DNA of 64,000 nt from contig NC_092577.1 in NCBI RefSeq assembly GCF_037975245.1, positions 7,347,001 to 7,411,000 on the forward strand, written 5' to 3'. The DNA is from Apostichopus japonicus (taxonomy: Eukaryota > Echinodermata > Holothuroidea > Aspidochirotida > Stichopodidae). Shown one piece after another: positions 19,281 through 32,849 of this stretch. The translations under genes were made by a program, and so were the position numbers. The number at the start of each line of letters is the position of its first letter. Within the stretch, counting starts at the first letter, position 1. A model generated the notes under the pieces. That model did no database searches. It was not told the origin of the DNA and saw only the letters and a program-made list of their open reading frames with translations.

Positions 19281-20723
19281 TAGTGTTGCGCCGATATCAC
19301 CAATATCGGTTTTGGCCGATATCCGATATTATCATCCCAATATCGGTCCGATACCGATACGATACCGATATTTTTTAACAGACAAAATAAAATGGACGCA
19401 GTAAATGTGAGCCTTAACATCGTAAAGACTTACAAGTTGCTTACAGTGTTAACGTATGCTTGCAAATATGCATCTTAATTAGGTTACGAACTGTCGATCA
19501 CAATGTAAAAGTTATAATTTATTGAGTTTATACTCAATGTACAACTTATTCACTTGACCGTATAGAGGAAAAAAAAACTGAAAATCAGTAGAGAAATGAC
19601 CAATTGTGTACGGAAAGTAAGGTGGTACACATTTTCAAATATTACGAAAGATCGAGCAAAACACTTTCGAAAAATTCACGCAAAACTGGCATATCGTACT
19701 AATGCAACTAATGTCATGTAAACAAGGATCTAGTGCATCCATTTATGAATATACCGTAAGACCACATCTGTTGTTAAGCGGGGAGAAAAGAAAGTATTTT
19801 CTAGAATTTCCAAAAATACGAAAGAAATAATATCCTACCATAGTTAAGTGTATAACAAATAGCCTAACCACCTCGGCGGTTACAGATCTCACGTAACTAA
19901 AAAGTTCCTTGGCAACGTGCCAAAAAATGTTAACAAACACGTGTTACACAGGGGATGAGCTCACAGTGATTGGGAAGGTTCCTGGGAAAATTAACAGCAC
20001 AGGCACCGTGGTAGTTGGGTATAGGGTTAAACACTGCAGTTGTAAAAATGTACGCATAGTGCACGCTATTCGTTGTTAGGCAGTCTAGAAACAGGGCTTT
20101 GCTGAACGTTGTTTGTTTCATAATATCGGACGTTTTGTAAGTTGCACGTTTTAAAGATTGAAAGACAGATTAAAACTCTATTCATTTTATAACATTATAT
20201 AGGTACTCTAACTTGTCATTTTAAAATTTAGCAGTTTCGTGACAATTTAAATAAAAAAAAGTTGTCAGTATTTTATGTTCGCGGGAAATTGAACAAGGTT
20301 TTCCAACTTTGCTGAACTGTGCGGTTAAACATCATGTTCAAAGTTTTCACGGAGGCCTTTGAGAAAATGAATGGTTAGTACAGTGTATGCTGCACTAATG
20401 CTGTGTGTAGGCCAAGGTTCACGAAGGTCATTGGTTATATTCGCGCGCCGTAGACATGTTTTTAGAGGTTACGGAGGGTCAGGTTTCCATGGATATTAAT
20501 CGAAATGAATCTGAGTTTAACTGACGCTAAAGAAATGGATCGTCTTGGGCAGATTAACAGATCATTGCAAGTATAAAGAAGTAGCTCTGCTGTTAAAAAG
20601 AAAAGTTCAATATCGGTTTGCTGTTATCGGCAATTAGGCAAAATTTTACCGATACCGATATGCTGCCGATATTGCAAATATCGGCCGATACCGATATTGA
20701 AAACGATTATCGTAGCAACACTA
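19281..20723. mobile_element. hAT-like nonautonomous element (1443 bp), TATCGG-rich ends
   Basis: A perfect 8 bp duplication GTGGAGTT flanks it (19273-19280 and 20724-20731). The ends are TAGTGTTGCGCCGATATC and, inverted, TAGTGTTGCTACGATAATC. Both subterminal zones are packed with CCGATA/TATCGG words (about 19288-19370 and 20610-20700). The interior has short open frames on the minus strand (19743-20121) without a transposase signature. Confidence 0.9.
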
Positions 20724-23700
20724 GTGGAGTTACTACGGTATGACTAAAAGAACATCTGTCCCTGGAATGTTCACAAAGCTAAAGCCACCTGCGGTTTCCT
20801 TCTCATTCAGAATGGGATTTTACTCGTATTGTTATGCTAATCTTACCGGATGTTTCCTCGCATGTCGAAAGTATTCCTGATTCACGTGTAAGGTGATAAT
20901 ACCCACACCCACAAAATACCCACTATTGATATATTCCAGTTTCAATCTGTCGAAAAAATTGGATTATTGCTCAATATCGGTCTTGTTTTGAACCCGTATT
21001 CCAGGTTTTACAACTAAAAATGAAAGCTTACCGACAATCAAATTGTATTTTGATTACAAATCCGACCGATAATTCGGTTAAATAATCGAAGTTGAGCATT
21101 TGTCAATGAATTTCTTTTTTGACAGATAATGAAGGTTATCGTTCAAAATGATGGATTAAGGACCGATTGACCTAGAAAATAGTTTGTATTTATATATGCC
21201 AAATATCCATAACGAGCAATATCTTGATCGTCGTCATGTTTTTAAATTATGTACATAATCACAAGTTTGTTTATTTATTGCTAGCATAACTATTTCATTC
21301 AAACTAATGTACTAGACAGTTAGCCCTGTAAAGCACAGTTGTATTCATAATCTATATACCAAACCAAATCGGTTATAAAAGCGAGCACGACCCCCCCCCC
21401 CCCCCCCCCCACTTTCCGATGAATGGAAAAAGCTTTAACGGTAGTAAGCTGTTTATTACTCTGGTTCCACCTTTGTTTATCTTGATGTTTAATATCTATA
21501 TCATTATGTTCTTTGAATATTCATTATCGTGAACATCAACAATTAACGAACGTCAGTGCGGCCCTTTCAGTCTCAAATAAACATGGATGATCTAAATAAT
21601 CCTACATCCTCACTCTGTCAGTTTACGATACCTTTGTTATAAGCAGGAGAAAGTTGTGCCCTTCCCCAATGAGATGCAAACTTTATTGTTTTTAGAGGGC
21701 GCTCGTACGCTTTATTCAAAGAGTAATGATAACTATGAGGCGATCAAGGCTTACATTGTTAAGGCCAGTACAGAGATATGGTTCAATTTGAATGCAACAT
21801 TTTTTTAAGTGCATTTTTAGATTGGATGGACCTCTTTCGTTCTAGGCTAAGTAGATTATTCTTTGTTTATTTAAAAAACGATTGATTTAGATAAATCGGT
21901 TATTTGCTTCAGGAATACCGCAGTCAAGTTGTTCGCTGAAATTGTAAGGAGCAATTCAAACTAACAGTTAATTAAAGTTTGGGTGTTTGTAGTTTATCTT
22001 TAGTTCTTCAAAGGATAATTAGATAGACAAATATCTGGGTGACGACAGGTTGCAAGCTTTATTAACTTAATTGATAACTCTCATTAACCGACTTAAAAAC
22101 AAGATACCTTAATTTGATTACTTGCAATCTAATTTTGAATATACTCTGACGATTTTGGTAACATTCTTTCTAACTCGTAATACGGCTGCTTCATGGTTTA
22201 CAAAGAGAGGAACAATTTCTTTTAATCACAGTTGTGTAAAGTAACGTTTTCTTAAGAGTAAGTTCAGGTAAATTATGATATCAGTACACGATGTAATGAA
22301 ACATGCAGATAGAAGGCTTGTAAACGAAGAAGTAAAAATTTACACTAAATTTGATTCAGATAACATAAATGTATTTTATCCTGTATTATTAGTTCAAACA
22401 GTTTCTTATCAGCAGGTGTACGGCGACAGCCACACGGTTATATTGGTTGATATTATAATTATAGGAGTTAACGTTACATGGCTTGGCTAGGGAGACGAAA
22501 AAATGTTACAAATAAACACAAAAGTACAATTTAAAGCGTTGTTAAACGTTAAATTATTTTCACCCATAACCAAACCAAACATGATCAGGTTAAACATCTC
22601 TCCGGTCACAGAAGCATTTAACACCCATGCCGTTCCTGCCTCACCCTCGAAATGGATCAAGTAACTGCTTGCGTTAAATTTCTTCTTGTTAAACAATGTT
22701 TCCCGCCAACTCCCAAAAGAGCGGTAAAATATACTTTTCATATACGTTGGCATTATTTTATTTTTGTTTATAGTAAGATATTGAACCGAATGTAGCCCAC
22801 TACTACAGGTAAATAATGGAAGTTAACCACACCAATACATCCACCTCCCTCCATTCTCCCTTCCCTTCACTTCAATCTCCACGTGAAATATATGTGGTGC
22901 TGCATACTTACACACCAACACGTGATCATGACGTCATATATGCTAATGATTCAAAATTCTCAACTCCCATCCACTTCCCAGCCATTCAACTAAGTTTCAC
23001 TTATGCTTAACTTGAACTTAAGTTCGTGTTATTCATTTACGTGTTTATTATCAGTAGGTGATCTTATTAAACACTGACGAAAAATAAGATCAGCCAGTTT
23101 TCCAGTCAAATGTTCTCGTTATACAACCAAATAGTCCTAACGTTGTGCAAACAGACAGAGCCCTTCGTTTTGTCAGTCTTGAACTTTGATGTGTGTTCTG
23201 TTGTATTTGTTTATTAATTTAATGATTATTATCAGTACGTTGACTGATTCAACACATACAATATTAACTATATGAAAAATGATTACCCTATCATTGAACT
23301 TTGTATCAATCTGATACTATCGCTTGCTTAGGATAAATTGCCACAATCTGTCAGCTGGCGGTTTACCATGAACTGCGCTCTTAACGAGAAGATATATCCT
23401 ATGCACTGTAGACCACAAAATCACACCATGAAGGATAAAATAAGCCATTTACTCAGTCATAAAAATGAAACGATACATACATTAAGTTGTGAGACAAACT
23501 ATTCTGCCTTTGAATTACAGATAAAAACAAGTCTTTGGAGCAGCTAGCCAGTTCTAAACAAATTCCAGTTTGGTTTGAATTACATCAAATGATATTCGAA
23601 CTTACGCAATTATAGGCCAGAATCATACCTAGTTTATACATATTATCTACCGGTTTCACTACATTTCTGTCGAAGGTCATCTGAGGTCAGGCGGGACCAT

Positions 23701-25480
23701 CACTTGTTTCTAGGAAAAATTGAGATGAACTTGAAGGGAAAGTTTAAATTTAAGGCACACAGAAGGATAGCGACACTTTTATCAGGAGAAGAAGAATTTC
23801 TTTATTTCATCCGCAAATTTACCAGCCTCATCTGTTTTGAGAGTTACTAATGCAGACCAGAACAAGTTAGTACATAGACTACATGTTACATAGAGATAAC
23901 ACTGTGGACAATATTTATCTGATTAGTTTCTTTTATTGCTTCTATTGATATTACAATATTAATACACATAAACATCTACTATATGAACGTATGATATGGT
24001 AACAGATAAATGGTATGAATAGCTTGTAATTGTATCATAATGAGAGAGCAGGATCGCCTCAAATGGAACAAGTGTGTTTGATTGCAAAATTATATATTTG
24101 TACAGGCATACAGAAATATGGAAGATACCAAGAACAATTACAATTATTACCATGGAAATATCTAATATCATAAACAGATACTGCAACGCAGTGATTTCTT
24201 CCACATGAATTTGTTAATTTATGTTTGTATAGTTATGTAAATATTGAATTTTGCGGGACAGGGCTTGGGTTATATTGGTATTCATAATATACAATTGCAT
24301 TAAACAAATACGACAACAAATGAATAACAATGAAGAGATCATGAATATTCATATATCATCAACCAGCACCATTAATAAAGAGAAGCAAAATAACGATACA
24401 AGAAGAATGAAAGATATGTATGGAGAGCCGATGATTGCATTTAAGGTTAACGTTAAATATACAGAACATTATCTTCGTTACTATCATGATTAAACCTTAT
24501 TATTACACGTCAAAGTCACGTGTTCCTATTGTCTTCGGGGAAACATCATTAGAGATTATAATAATGGAACGAAGAACTGGATTAAAAACAATACATGTCA
24601 TTGTTATTAATTAATGTCTAAGACAATGTTTTAGTATGATTTTGAGTAACACAATCAATGGTGTAGCGGTAGACAGCCAGTAATTGCTATTAATATAACA
24701 TTTAACAGTATTCTTCTAATATTCACTGTATGACGCGTGAGTAATATCAAAGATTAATTCATGATAAAGATATAGGAGGAACGAAAGAAAGCAAATACAT
24801 CTTGAAAGAAAGTAAAATTATTAAATGGTTGAAGTAGAATGAAATCTAACAATTAATGACTAAATATAACAATAATTAGAGCAAGTATTAGATGTAGTCT
24901 TAGAATTGTTATAAATCGAAGGAAAATATCGATATATAAAGAAATAAAGAAGATCTGAAATAAAATGAAACAAGTAGAATCATTTATAAGGCGCATTAAA
25001 ATAACAATGAAAGAATACAATGAAGAGTATGTACTATACAGAGCCGATGTTTGTATGTAAGGATCACTTGATATATACATAATATTATCAGCTTTACTAC
25101 GCTAAAATTATGTCATGCTAAAACAATAACTGTTTAACGTTCTACTTATATACCTTATTAAAGAAGACTGTTAATGAAGCAATTAATGAAGACAAACTGT
25201 AAAATTTCAATAGTTATTCAAATCTTCAAGTCTTGTATCTTAACTTAACGAATATTTCAGAATCTAAATCTCCAAAATCAAATACATTTTTTGCTCAAAT
25301 GCGTCAGTGACCTAAAGTGCACCCAGGCCGAAAAGGTGTGAGCTAATATTTGTTCTTAACGTGTAACATATTATGCATTTATATGCCAGGGTGTTATTAC
25401 ACACTAACACGTGTTATGTTTTGGGAGTATGCGAGAGCTAGATATGTTAAAGATACAGTACGGTAAATCGTAGTGGTATT
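20724..25480. other. Intergenic, no gene seen
   Basis: Long AT-rich unique-looking stretch. It contains a 20-base poly-C run at 21391-21410. Open frames up to 88 codons (for example minus 22487-22753) lack domains, splice context or a consistent coding pattern. Confidence 0.5.
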
Positions 25481-25484
25481 ATGT

Positions 25485-25568
25485 ATGTTTTTTTATTTTT
25501 TTTATTTTTTATTTTTTTAATATTTTTTAATATTTTTATATAATATAAAATATTTTTATATTTTTTTA
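25485..25568. repeat. T-rich low-complexity tract
   Basis: Runs of T with TATTTTT variants. Simple sequence only. Confidence 0.9.
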
Positions 25569-25579
25569 CCGTGACATGT

Positions 25580-25735
25580 TCATTGATTGCTTACCTATCA
25601 CATCAAATTTCAATGATTGATAGCTCAACTATCACATCATATTAAAATGATCGATAGCTTACCTATTACATCATATTAAATGGATCTATAGCTTATCTAT
25701 CACATCATATTAAGATGATCGATAGCTTAGCAGTA
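25580..25735. repeat. 34 bp minisatellite, about 4 copies
   Basis: Degenerate unit TGATCGATAGCTTACCTATT followed by ACATCATATTAAAA, repeated about four times. Confidence 0.85.
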
Positions 25736-28700
25736 AAATAAAAACTTGAAAGAAATAATACAAATGAAAAATGAAACACAGAGAATATACCATTGTATTT
25801 AATGTTTACTTAAAAATATACAAAACTTTATCAGCGTTATTATATTCAATCTTGTTAAATTTTGTAAGCTCATGTGATGGTTTCTTGTCCTGACAGCGAT
25901 GGCTTTATTTAGGACTATAATAACAACGGATGGCATCAGAAGACAAGCGTGGGGGGGGGGGGGGGTGGGTGTGACCACCTCTACTGTTATATTGCTTTGT
26001 TTTGAATAATGCAACATTACGGTATCTAGCCAACCATTGTCTCGGAGACGATATTTAACAAATTAACAATAATATAGTCTCAACCAACTCAAATTATTAC
26101 GTACCGATTACGTCATATATTTCTTTAACATTCTGGTTAAAATGTGTAATGAAAAAGGGAAAAATGGATAAAGAGAAGTATAATGAAAAAAAAAACGTTT
26201 TTACTTGTTACAAATCGTTACACAGTTTATATTGAATCATGACATTATAGCCTGCTATAAGCCAATATACATTTCTGAAACATCGCGAGTGAAAGCATCC
26301 CTGTCAGAACTGTTCACTGTTAAATGAAATTTGAGTCAACAGATTATTGAAAATAAAATTAAAATAATCTGTTGGTAGAAAGAACAATACAAGGAACAGA
26401 CAATTGCTATTGTTGGTGATTATTTCACATTCATATGTATAGAGTGAAGACACATGAATTATCATAAGTATACAATCACATGTGAAACATGATATAACTT
26501 AATTGCTTGTTGTACGTTGAACCGTTAAACGGATACGTTTATGATGAACAATAACTAAGGTAATGATGCACACGATATATATATGTCATTGTCACTGCCC
26601 TTGGCAGTTCCAATGTGTTGTAATTCACTCTGTTGTCAATAACAAGGGTTAGGTTTCAATGACGTTTTCGTTTGAAGCCAATTAGCAAATATTAATGTTA
26701 CTCACAAACTAAGGGCATCAACCCGACCGCCCCTCCTCTCTCTCTCATATAACCTACATCCATTGTAACACTGCGGACATCTAACCAATTTGCCCCATAT
26801 TCAGTACACTTGATGTGGTGATAATTTCATTCAAAATCCGTTGAAACATTTTGGAAAGCTCTTTTCAGGAATTGAATAATGTACAAGTGAAAAAGAACAC
26901 GTGACACAAAAGAAATGTCGTGTAAATGACAGTAAAAGCATTGTTGATGTTTTAAGTATGTGTTCACATTATTTTAACTTTCTACTAAATTGGGAACAAA
27001 AACTAGACATGTATGGGTATAAAAGTAATATATTTCGTGAATTAAAGTAACGTATGTTTGCTTAAACTGTGTGTGTGTGTGGCTGTGTATGTTTTGCACA
27101 CTGTCTGAGTAAATGTCATTATTATAAGTAACATACCATCCACTCATAATCAATTCATTCTGCAATGTACTTTCTATTATAGGTCAGGTACATGACTAAA
27201 TCCCGTCCATCAGTACATATAGTCCTACTGCAGGAATAAGTGAATTGATGACGAAACAATCGTGCCGTGCGTTATATGCAAATGTGTCATACTGAAATTC
27301 AAATTGGAGGGTCTTGTTGACATCTTGAAGTGTTATTAGTATTAGACAACCTTCCAAAATAAATATAAAAGTTAAGGTGTTTGTTACTTCGTCCTTTCAA
27401 ACTTGATACTAAAGTGATTTGATGAAGTCATCTTGATGTTGGCGACTGCCAGGCGATGCTCAAATTCTCCTATATCATTCCGGGAAGAACTGCAATATAG
27501 ATGAATATCACGTGATGTAGGTTAAATCGATATCATTACAAATTCATTTTCAAACTCGATAACAAAGGCATTTAATCGGAGTAAACACTCCGGTACATTA
27601 TTTTTATAAAAAAAACTAAAAAAAAAACTGTAAGTAACAAACACACATATGCTCGTTGTAACGTTGACTGATAATTAGGGACTAAGACTAATTGTTCAAT
27701 TAGTACAAAGATATTAGCATATTGTATAGTAGAACTAATGCACCAGAGCAGAATGCGGCTTGGAAGCAGTGCGCCACCAAATCAGTACAACAGCAAAGAA
27801 ACAGGGAAATATCTAAGAATAATGGAATCAGTTGCATGCAATACTTCGCGTCCATAATAGATAGTAGACCCTCTGACCCCTGACCCCATCACCCCACCCC
27901 CTGACCCCCATCGATTCAAGAGTGTCTGACATTATTACCTCTGTTTCATACATACTGTAGCCACGTCTAATGATGTAGCAGATACCAATCACTACAACAC
28001 TATACCAACATAGTATGATGCCATATAAGGTTTTACTTTCTATCGTAATATATAATAATTATATTATTAACTATAATAGCCTTATTCTATCACCTAATTG
28101 TATAATGAATTGTGACTTTAAATAACGTGGATGCAGAAATGACTTAGCAAATGAAGTATGTAGTGTGTTAACAAAATAACCTCTGTCTTTACAACAGACC
28201 ATGGAATTCGTTATCTGTTTTAAATGTACCGTTCATACACTACAATTTCTTTATTACTCTTTCTTTGATCCTCAGCTGAACATTTAAAGGATAAAGGTCC
28301 CTGAATGATGCAACGAATCACCTAGCCCAGACTCAACTCTCTTCTTATTCACAGATTGAAATGATGTTTCACGTCCCTAGAAGTCGCGTCACCGTATTGA
28401 AATCAGATAATTTTCTTCATTAGTGTTTCTTATAATTACAACTTTTGTTTACATTTGCATTAAATGGAGAGAACTAATGCGTGATTTGTATCCATAACAG
28501 TGGTTGGAATACAAGACCAACAAGCACTAGATCCCAATATAACTGTTTCAGCGATATTACGAATGGTCGTTGATAAGCAATACATCTACTAGAAAGGAAG
28601 GTTATATATTCGCCAAAATTTGTTAACTTTTTTGATTGCTTATATCGACATAACTTAAAAGACAAAATGCGGAAGGTATATAGCATCTAAAGTTGAATGA

Positions 28701-29848
28701 TGTTGACTTACAGTTTCTGCTTCCTCTACGTCATTCAATCAACTCCAGATTGGAAAATAACAGATTTATCAAAGGGAGCTGTGTTTTCTATATAAAATTA
28801 ACAGAACATGTTTGGAAACATAAATTATCATTTTATAAAACAATGGATCAATATATAAAATTAGACCTGCACTGAGGAGCATACATGATCACCAATGTAA
28901 ATTTAAAGGAGCGTTCAATAGATGTACCACTTTTTTAAAGGTGAATATCTTGAAAACAGAATAGTTATTGGAACGTTACCAGCTCAGATTTGCCAATTTA
29001 TATTTAACTAAAACGTATCAAGACTTAAGTCCTGTCTAAAGAAAACATTTCATAGTTTATACCATTATGTTATAAGTTATATAAAAAACAAGAAATTGTT
29101 GTTATTCGACCCCTTGTTCACCCCCCTCCCCTCACCCCTCATCATCTACCATGACTTCAACACTCATGTTAGGAGTGCTCAAAGCATCACTGTAACATTC
29201 TTTCTCTTGCTAAGCTTGGAAATTTCTGTACCCCAAACTTGCCAAGACGATTGAATTTGCCCGTTGGGGTATAGTATTTGTTCATGTAAGCATGCAATGG
29301 TTTGCATCAGCTTTTTTAATTTATCACAGATATAACCAAACCTACCGAGTATTAATTTAAATAACATAGAGTTTGATCAACCTGAGGCACTGTCAATATA
29401 TATTCAGGAAATAAAAGTTAGTTAAATTAAGGAAATATTCATTTTCTCGGCTCTAAAGATTTTCGTCGCCCGGACAGTTTTAGTAAGCGTTAGTCACACA
29501 CATATATCAAATTAATATTTCAAAACTGTCGAATCTTGCTCCATTACTCGAAGGAATGAATACTTGACTATTACAAAGTAAAAGCGCATCCACTGTTTTT
29601 GCATAACATGATGCAGGAAAGTATTCAAATTCTATAAAAAAAAAATGATACTTTCAACAATTTTGTCAGAGGAATGGAAATTTATAACCACGTATTCTAG
29701 AACACTTTATATCACGTGAAATCAACCCATATACGATCAAAAATTATATCTGTATTCTTTGCCTTTAGACCTACATTGCCATTGCAGTCACATCTCTGAA
29801 ACGAAGAGAATTATATATAACTGTGAGTGGATGAAAAGATGTTTAATA
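25736..29848. other. Intergenic, no gene seen
   Basis: AT-rich. A poly-G run lies near 25951. No exon, RNA gene or element termini were found. Confidence 0.5.
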
Positions 29849-30345
29849 ACACGTTAAACATATATCATTGAGTGTACAGTCAATGCATGAGATATCCATA
29901 CATACACGTAAAACATTTAGTATTCAATGAACAGACAATGCATGAGATATCCATACATACACGTAAAACATGTAGTATTCAGATTACAGTCAATGCTTGA
30001 GATATCCATACATATACATAAAACATGTTAAATTCAGTGTAGAGTCAATTCATGAGATATCTATTCATACACGTTAAACATATAGCATGGAGTGTACAGT
30101 CAATGCTTGAGATATCTATACATACACGTAAAACATGCAGTATTCAGTGTAGAGTCAATGTATGAGATATCCATACATACATGTTAAATAAACATGTAGT
30201 ATTCAGTATACAGTCAATGCATGAGATATCCATACATACACATAAAACATGCAGTACTCAGTGTAGAGTCAATGCATGAGATATCCATACATACACAAAA
30301 AACATGCAGTACTCAGTGTAGAGTCAATGCATGAGATATCCCCTC
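29849..30345. repeat. 55 bp minisatellite, about 9 copies
   Basis: Unit of about 55 bp (GAGATATCCATACATACACG, then TAAAACATGTAGTATTCAGT, then GTAGAGTCAATGCAT) starting near 29886, 29941, 29996, 30051, 30106 and on. One copy near 30185 has a short insertion. It ends at a poly-C run. Confidence 0.93.
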
Positions 30346-31202
30346 AATACCCCCCCCCCCTCCCCAACCTCTCTTCATCGACACAGATGACACACCCTTA
30401 ATGTTCTTTTTGCGCTCATGTCATTAGTTTAGGAATAGCTTAGGAATAAGAAGTATGAGATATTTAGTGCAAAACACATTGATCCAGCTTCATAGCTTAA
30501 GATATAAAATATATATAAATAAATATACTTCGGTACTTTGTGCAATCATGTTACCGTCTACTTAAGAAAATCCATGGGGGTAAGCACACAATTGTACAAA
30601 ATAATTATTAACCGGTTTATAATCAACCAATTAACCGATTAACCGTCATTAATTAAACTGTTTTGTCAGTTGTCTGGGACTGGGGGGGGGGGTGCATTGT
30701 TCTGAAAGGAGTCTCAATAAGTACAAGCTCAACCATTTCTTGGTCTTGGGTGGGTCCTAGGAGAGGTGCAGGATTGTAAATGGGTTCTAAAAAGAGTCTA
30801 AATAAGTACAAGCTCAACCATTACTTAGATTAAGATGGGGAGAATTTTCTCTTGTTTTTTTTGTGGGTTGGCTTCGGTGGATGGGTAAAGGAGTGCGGCG
30901 AAGCCCCTGTAAGCTGCAGCATTTCAGATAGTTAATTACCTCAGCTGGTAGTTCTGGAGCACATAAATGTCAGAGAGTAATTTTAAGCTGCACCGTTTCT
31001 TGGAATTCTTGTTCTCTCGTAGCAAGTTTAAAGCACTAAAAATACATTTTAGAGAAGGCATATATGTCTCCGATATGTATTCTAAGCCCTGGTGGGGGGG
31101 GGCTGGGACTTCCGCTGTGACAATTTTCATATACTCAGTTCTTTAAAGCAGAAAAACGCACTGGAATATAATTAAGCCCGTACGGTGGTCCAGGGGCCAT
31201 GC
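30346..31202. other. Intergenic with short tandem duplication
   Basis: An imperfect duplication (30697-30760 and about 30785-30830, sharing AATAAGTACAAGCTCAACCA) is the only structure. No gene seen. Confidence 0.5.
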
Positions 31203-31926
31203 CTGTGGCAGAGCGTCCATATAATCAAGGGGGCGAATGCCCCCCCCCCCCCCTGACGGAATCAAATGGACTGCTGGCGCCCTTTTCAGCTTTTACCACT
31301 TTTCACTTATTCGCGATTATTGACTTTTTTATTGCACTCTCATCTACCTATTGACATTTGTCACATTTTGTTGGTGTAATTTCCTGACAAAATGCTCTAA
31401 CGGCGGTCTTTATTTTATCGGCACTTTCCTTGTGGGAAGCTATTTTCAAGAACTGTACGGGTTTTCAATCTATTTTTAGACGATACGCCACGCGCAGTGG
31501 CTGAAATAGTAATAAATACCAAACTTTTAGTCGGCATGCAGTGTACGTTATACGCCGCTCCATGATCAGTGTGTTGAGTAGTGCAGTAGGTTACAACAGG
31601 CACAACAGGCATTGAGTCAGGGCTAGGAAAACATGAGCACTCACAAAGATACCACAGGGATTGTGATTAAGCGCATGTACTTGAAATACCCATATAAACT
31701 TCCGAGTTATCACAAATGGCGATGGCACCTATATATTCTTCGATTATCTGCAAATTAGCAAGGCCTGGAAAGGGTCATTTCCGGCGATTTAGGGCATATA
31801 TCTTTTCTCAAAAAAATGTTTGTACGCTCCGCGCCAACCTGTGGTGGCGCTCTGCTTATATATTGTCAAAAGCGCCATTACAGACCATTCTTGCCCCCCT
31901 GACCAATACCCCTAGCTCCGCCACTG
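31203..31926. mobile_element. hAT-like nonautonomous element (724 bp)
   Basis: The flanking direct repeat is GGCCATGC / GGCCAAGC (31195-31202 and 31927-31934; 7 of 8). The ends are CTGTGGCAGAGC and, inverted, CAGTGGCGGAGC. The interior includes the shared block TGTACGCTCCGCGCCAACC and GTGGTGGCGCTCTGCTTA near 31825-31860. Poly-C lies just inside the left end. Confidence 0.75.
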
Positions 31927-32107
31927 GGCCAAGCCCCCGGAACCTGTAGCATTGGGAGATAATTCTTACTCTTTTTTTTTTGCTACTTTGGTTTTCAAGG
32001 GCGACAATCCCAAAATTGCATCATTTCAAAAACAATATAACATGAGCGGACCTGTCGTCCAAGTAATCCTCCAGAGCTTTAGGACTATAGATCAGAAGAT
32101 ATATAAA

Positions 32108-32165
32108 GGAAAATCGTAATGAGTTGGAAAATCAAGAACAGTGAAAAAACTTCCAGCCTCCACCA
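32108..32165 (-). repeat. SINE tail fragment
   Basis: Matches 32648-32694 (GTGAAAAAACTTCCAGCCTC region), the tail side of the tRNA-derived SINE. Its head is missing; an inverted-repeat element begins just after it. Confidence 0.6.
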
Positions 32166-32170
32166 ATATA

Positions 32171-32629
32171 CAGGGATGTGCCCAGGCCTTCCTGAGTGCT
32201 GGGAATACTGATCGCCGTCCTGGGGGAAGGGGCGATTTTTGAATGTGCTCAGATGCTAAATGCTGACACTGGTGTAGCTTTTAAACACTTACACAAGTAC
32301 TAGTTTTGCTAACATTTTACATTTTTTTTTAGTGAAATATATTACGTGTATACCTGGTAAAAGTTATTAGTTTGTTTCAAAGAGATTTTACAAGGGACCG
32401 ATTGAGAGCCGTTAGTAATGTTTCTCGCATGCGTAACTGATGCATTATTAGTGTGTATAATTTTGGCAAAGGCTAGGCCCAATTTATGTTGAATATATTG
32501 TTAGTAATGTCGGGATTTTAGATGAAAATAGTGCTGGGCGGGATTCACGATTTTTTAAGACAGTGCTGGGCGAATTTTTTTAGTGCAGGGCGGGGCCGCC
32601 CAGTGCCGCCCAGCGTGGGCACATCCCTG
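32171..32629. mobile_element. TIR element (459 bp), hAT-like
   Basis: Perfect 14 bp inverted ends CAGGGATGTGCCCA. Subterminal GGGCGG/CCGCCC words cluster near the right end. The flanks (CCAATATA and TATATATT) do not form a clear 8 bp duplication. No coding capacity. Confidence 0.7.
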
Positions 32630-32639
32630 TATATATATT

Positions 32640-32757
32640 GAAAACGTAATGAGAAGGAAAATCTAGAACAGTGAAAAAACTTTCAGCCTCCACCTGGATT
32701 CGAAAAAGCCTCCAACTTTGTACGCAGACACCCTAACCACTAGGCTATGGACGCTGA
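32640..32757 (-). mobile_element. tRNA-derived SINE
   Basis: On the minus strand the head reads GCGTCCATAGCCTAGTGG (A box TAGCCTAGTGG), followed about 45 bases later by TTCGAATCC (B box) and then a tRNA-unrelated body ending near CATTACGTTTTC. The spacing and order of A and B boxes fit an internal RNA polymerase III promoter. It is not a functional tRNA, because the acceptor stem does not close. Confidence 0.7.
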
Positions 32758-32796
32758 TTGTATGTCCAGAGGTTCGAAACCGGTAAGGAACATAGT

Positions 32797-32798
<2 letters not shown>

Positions 32799-32842
<44 letters not shown>
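32799..32842. repeat. (TA)n microsatellite
   Basis: TA dinucleotide tract of about 44 bp directly upstream of the SINE head. Confidence 0.95.
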
Positions 32843-32843
<1 letters not shown>

Positions 32844-32849
32844 ATGTGT

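Noticed and set aside
22487-22753. 88-codon minus frame
   Set aside because: No family motif, signal or splice context; length is within expectation for AT-rich DNA with chance open frames.
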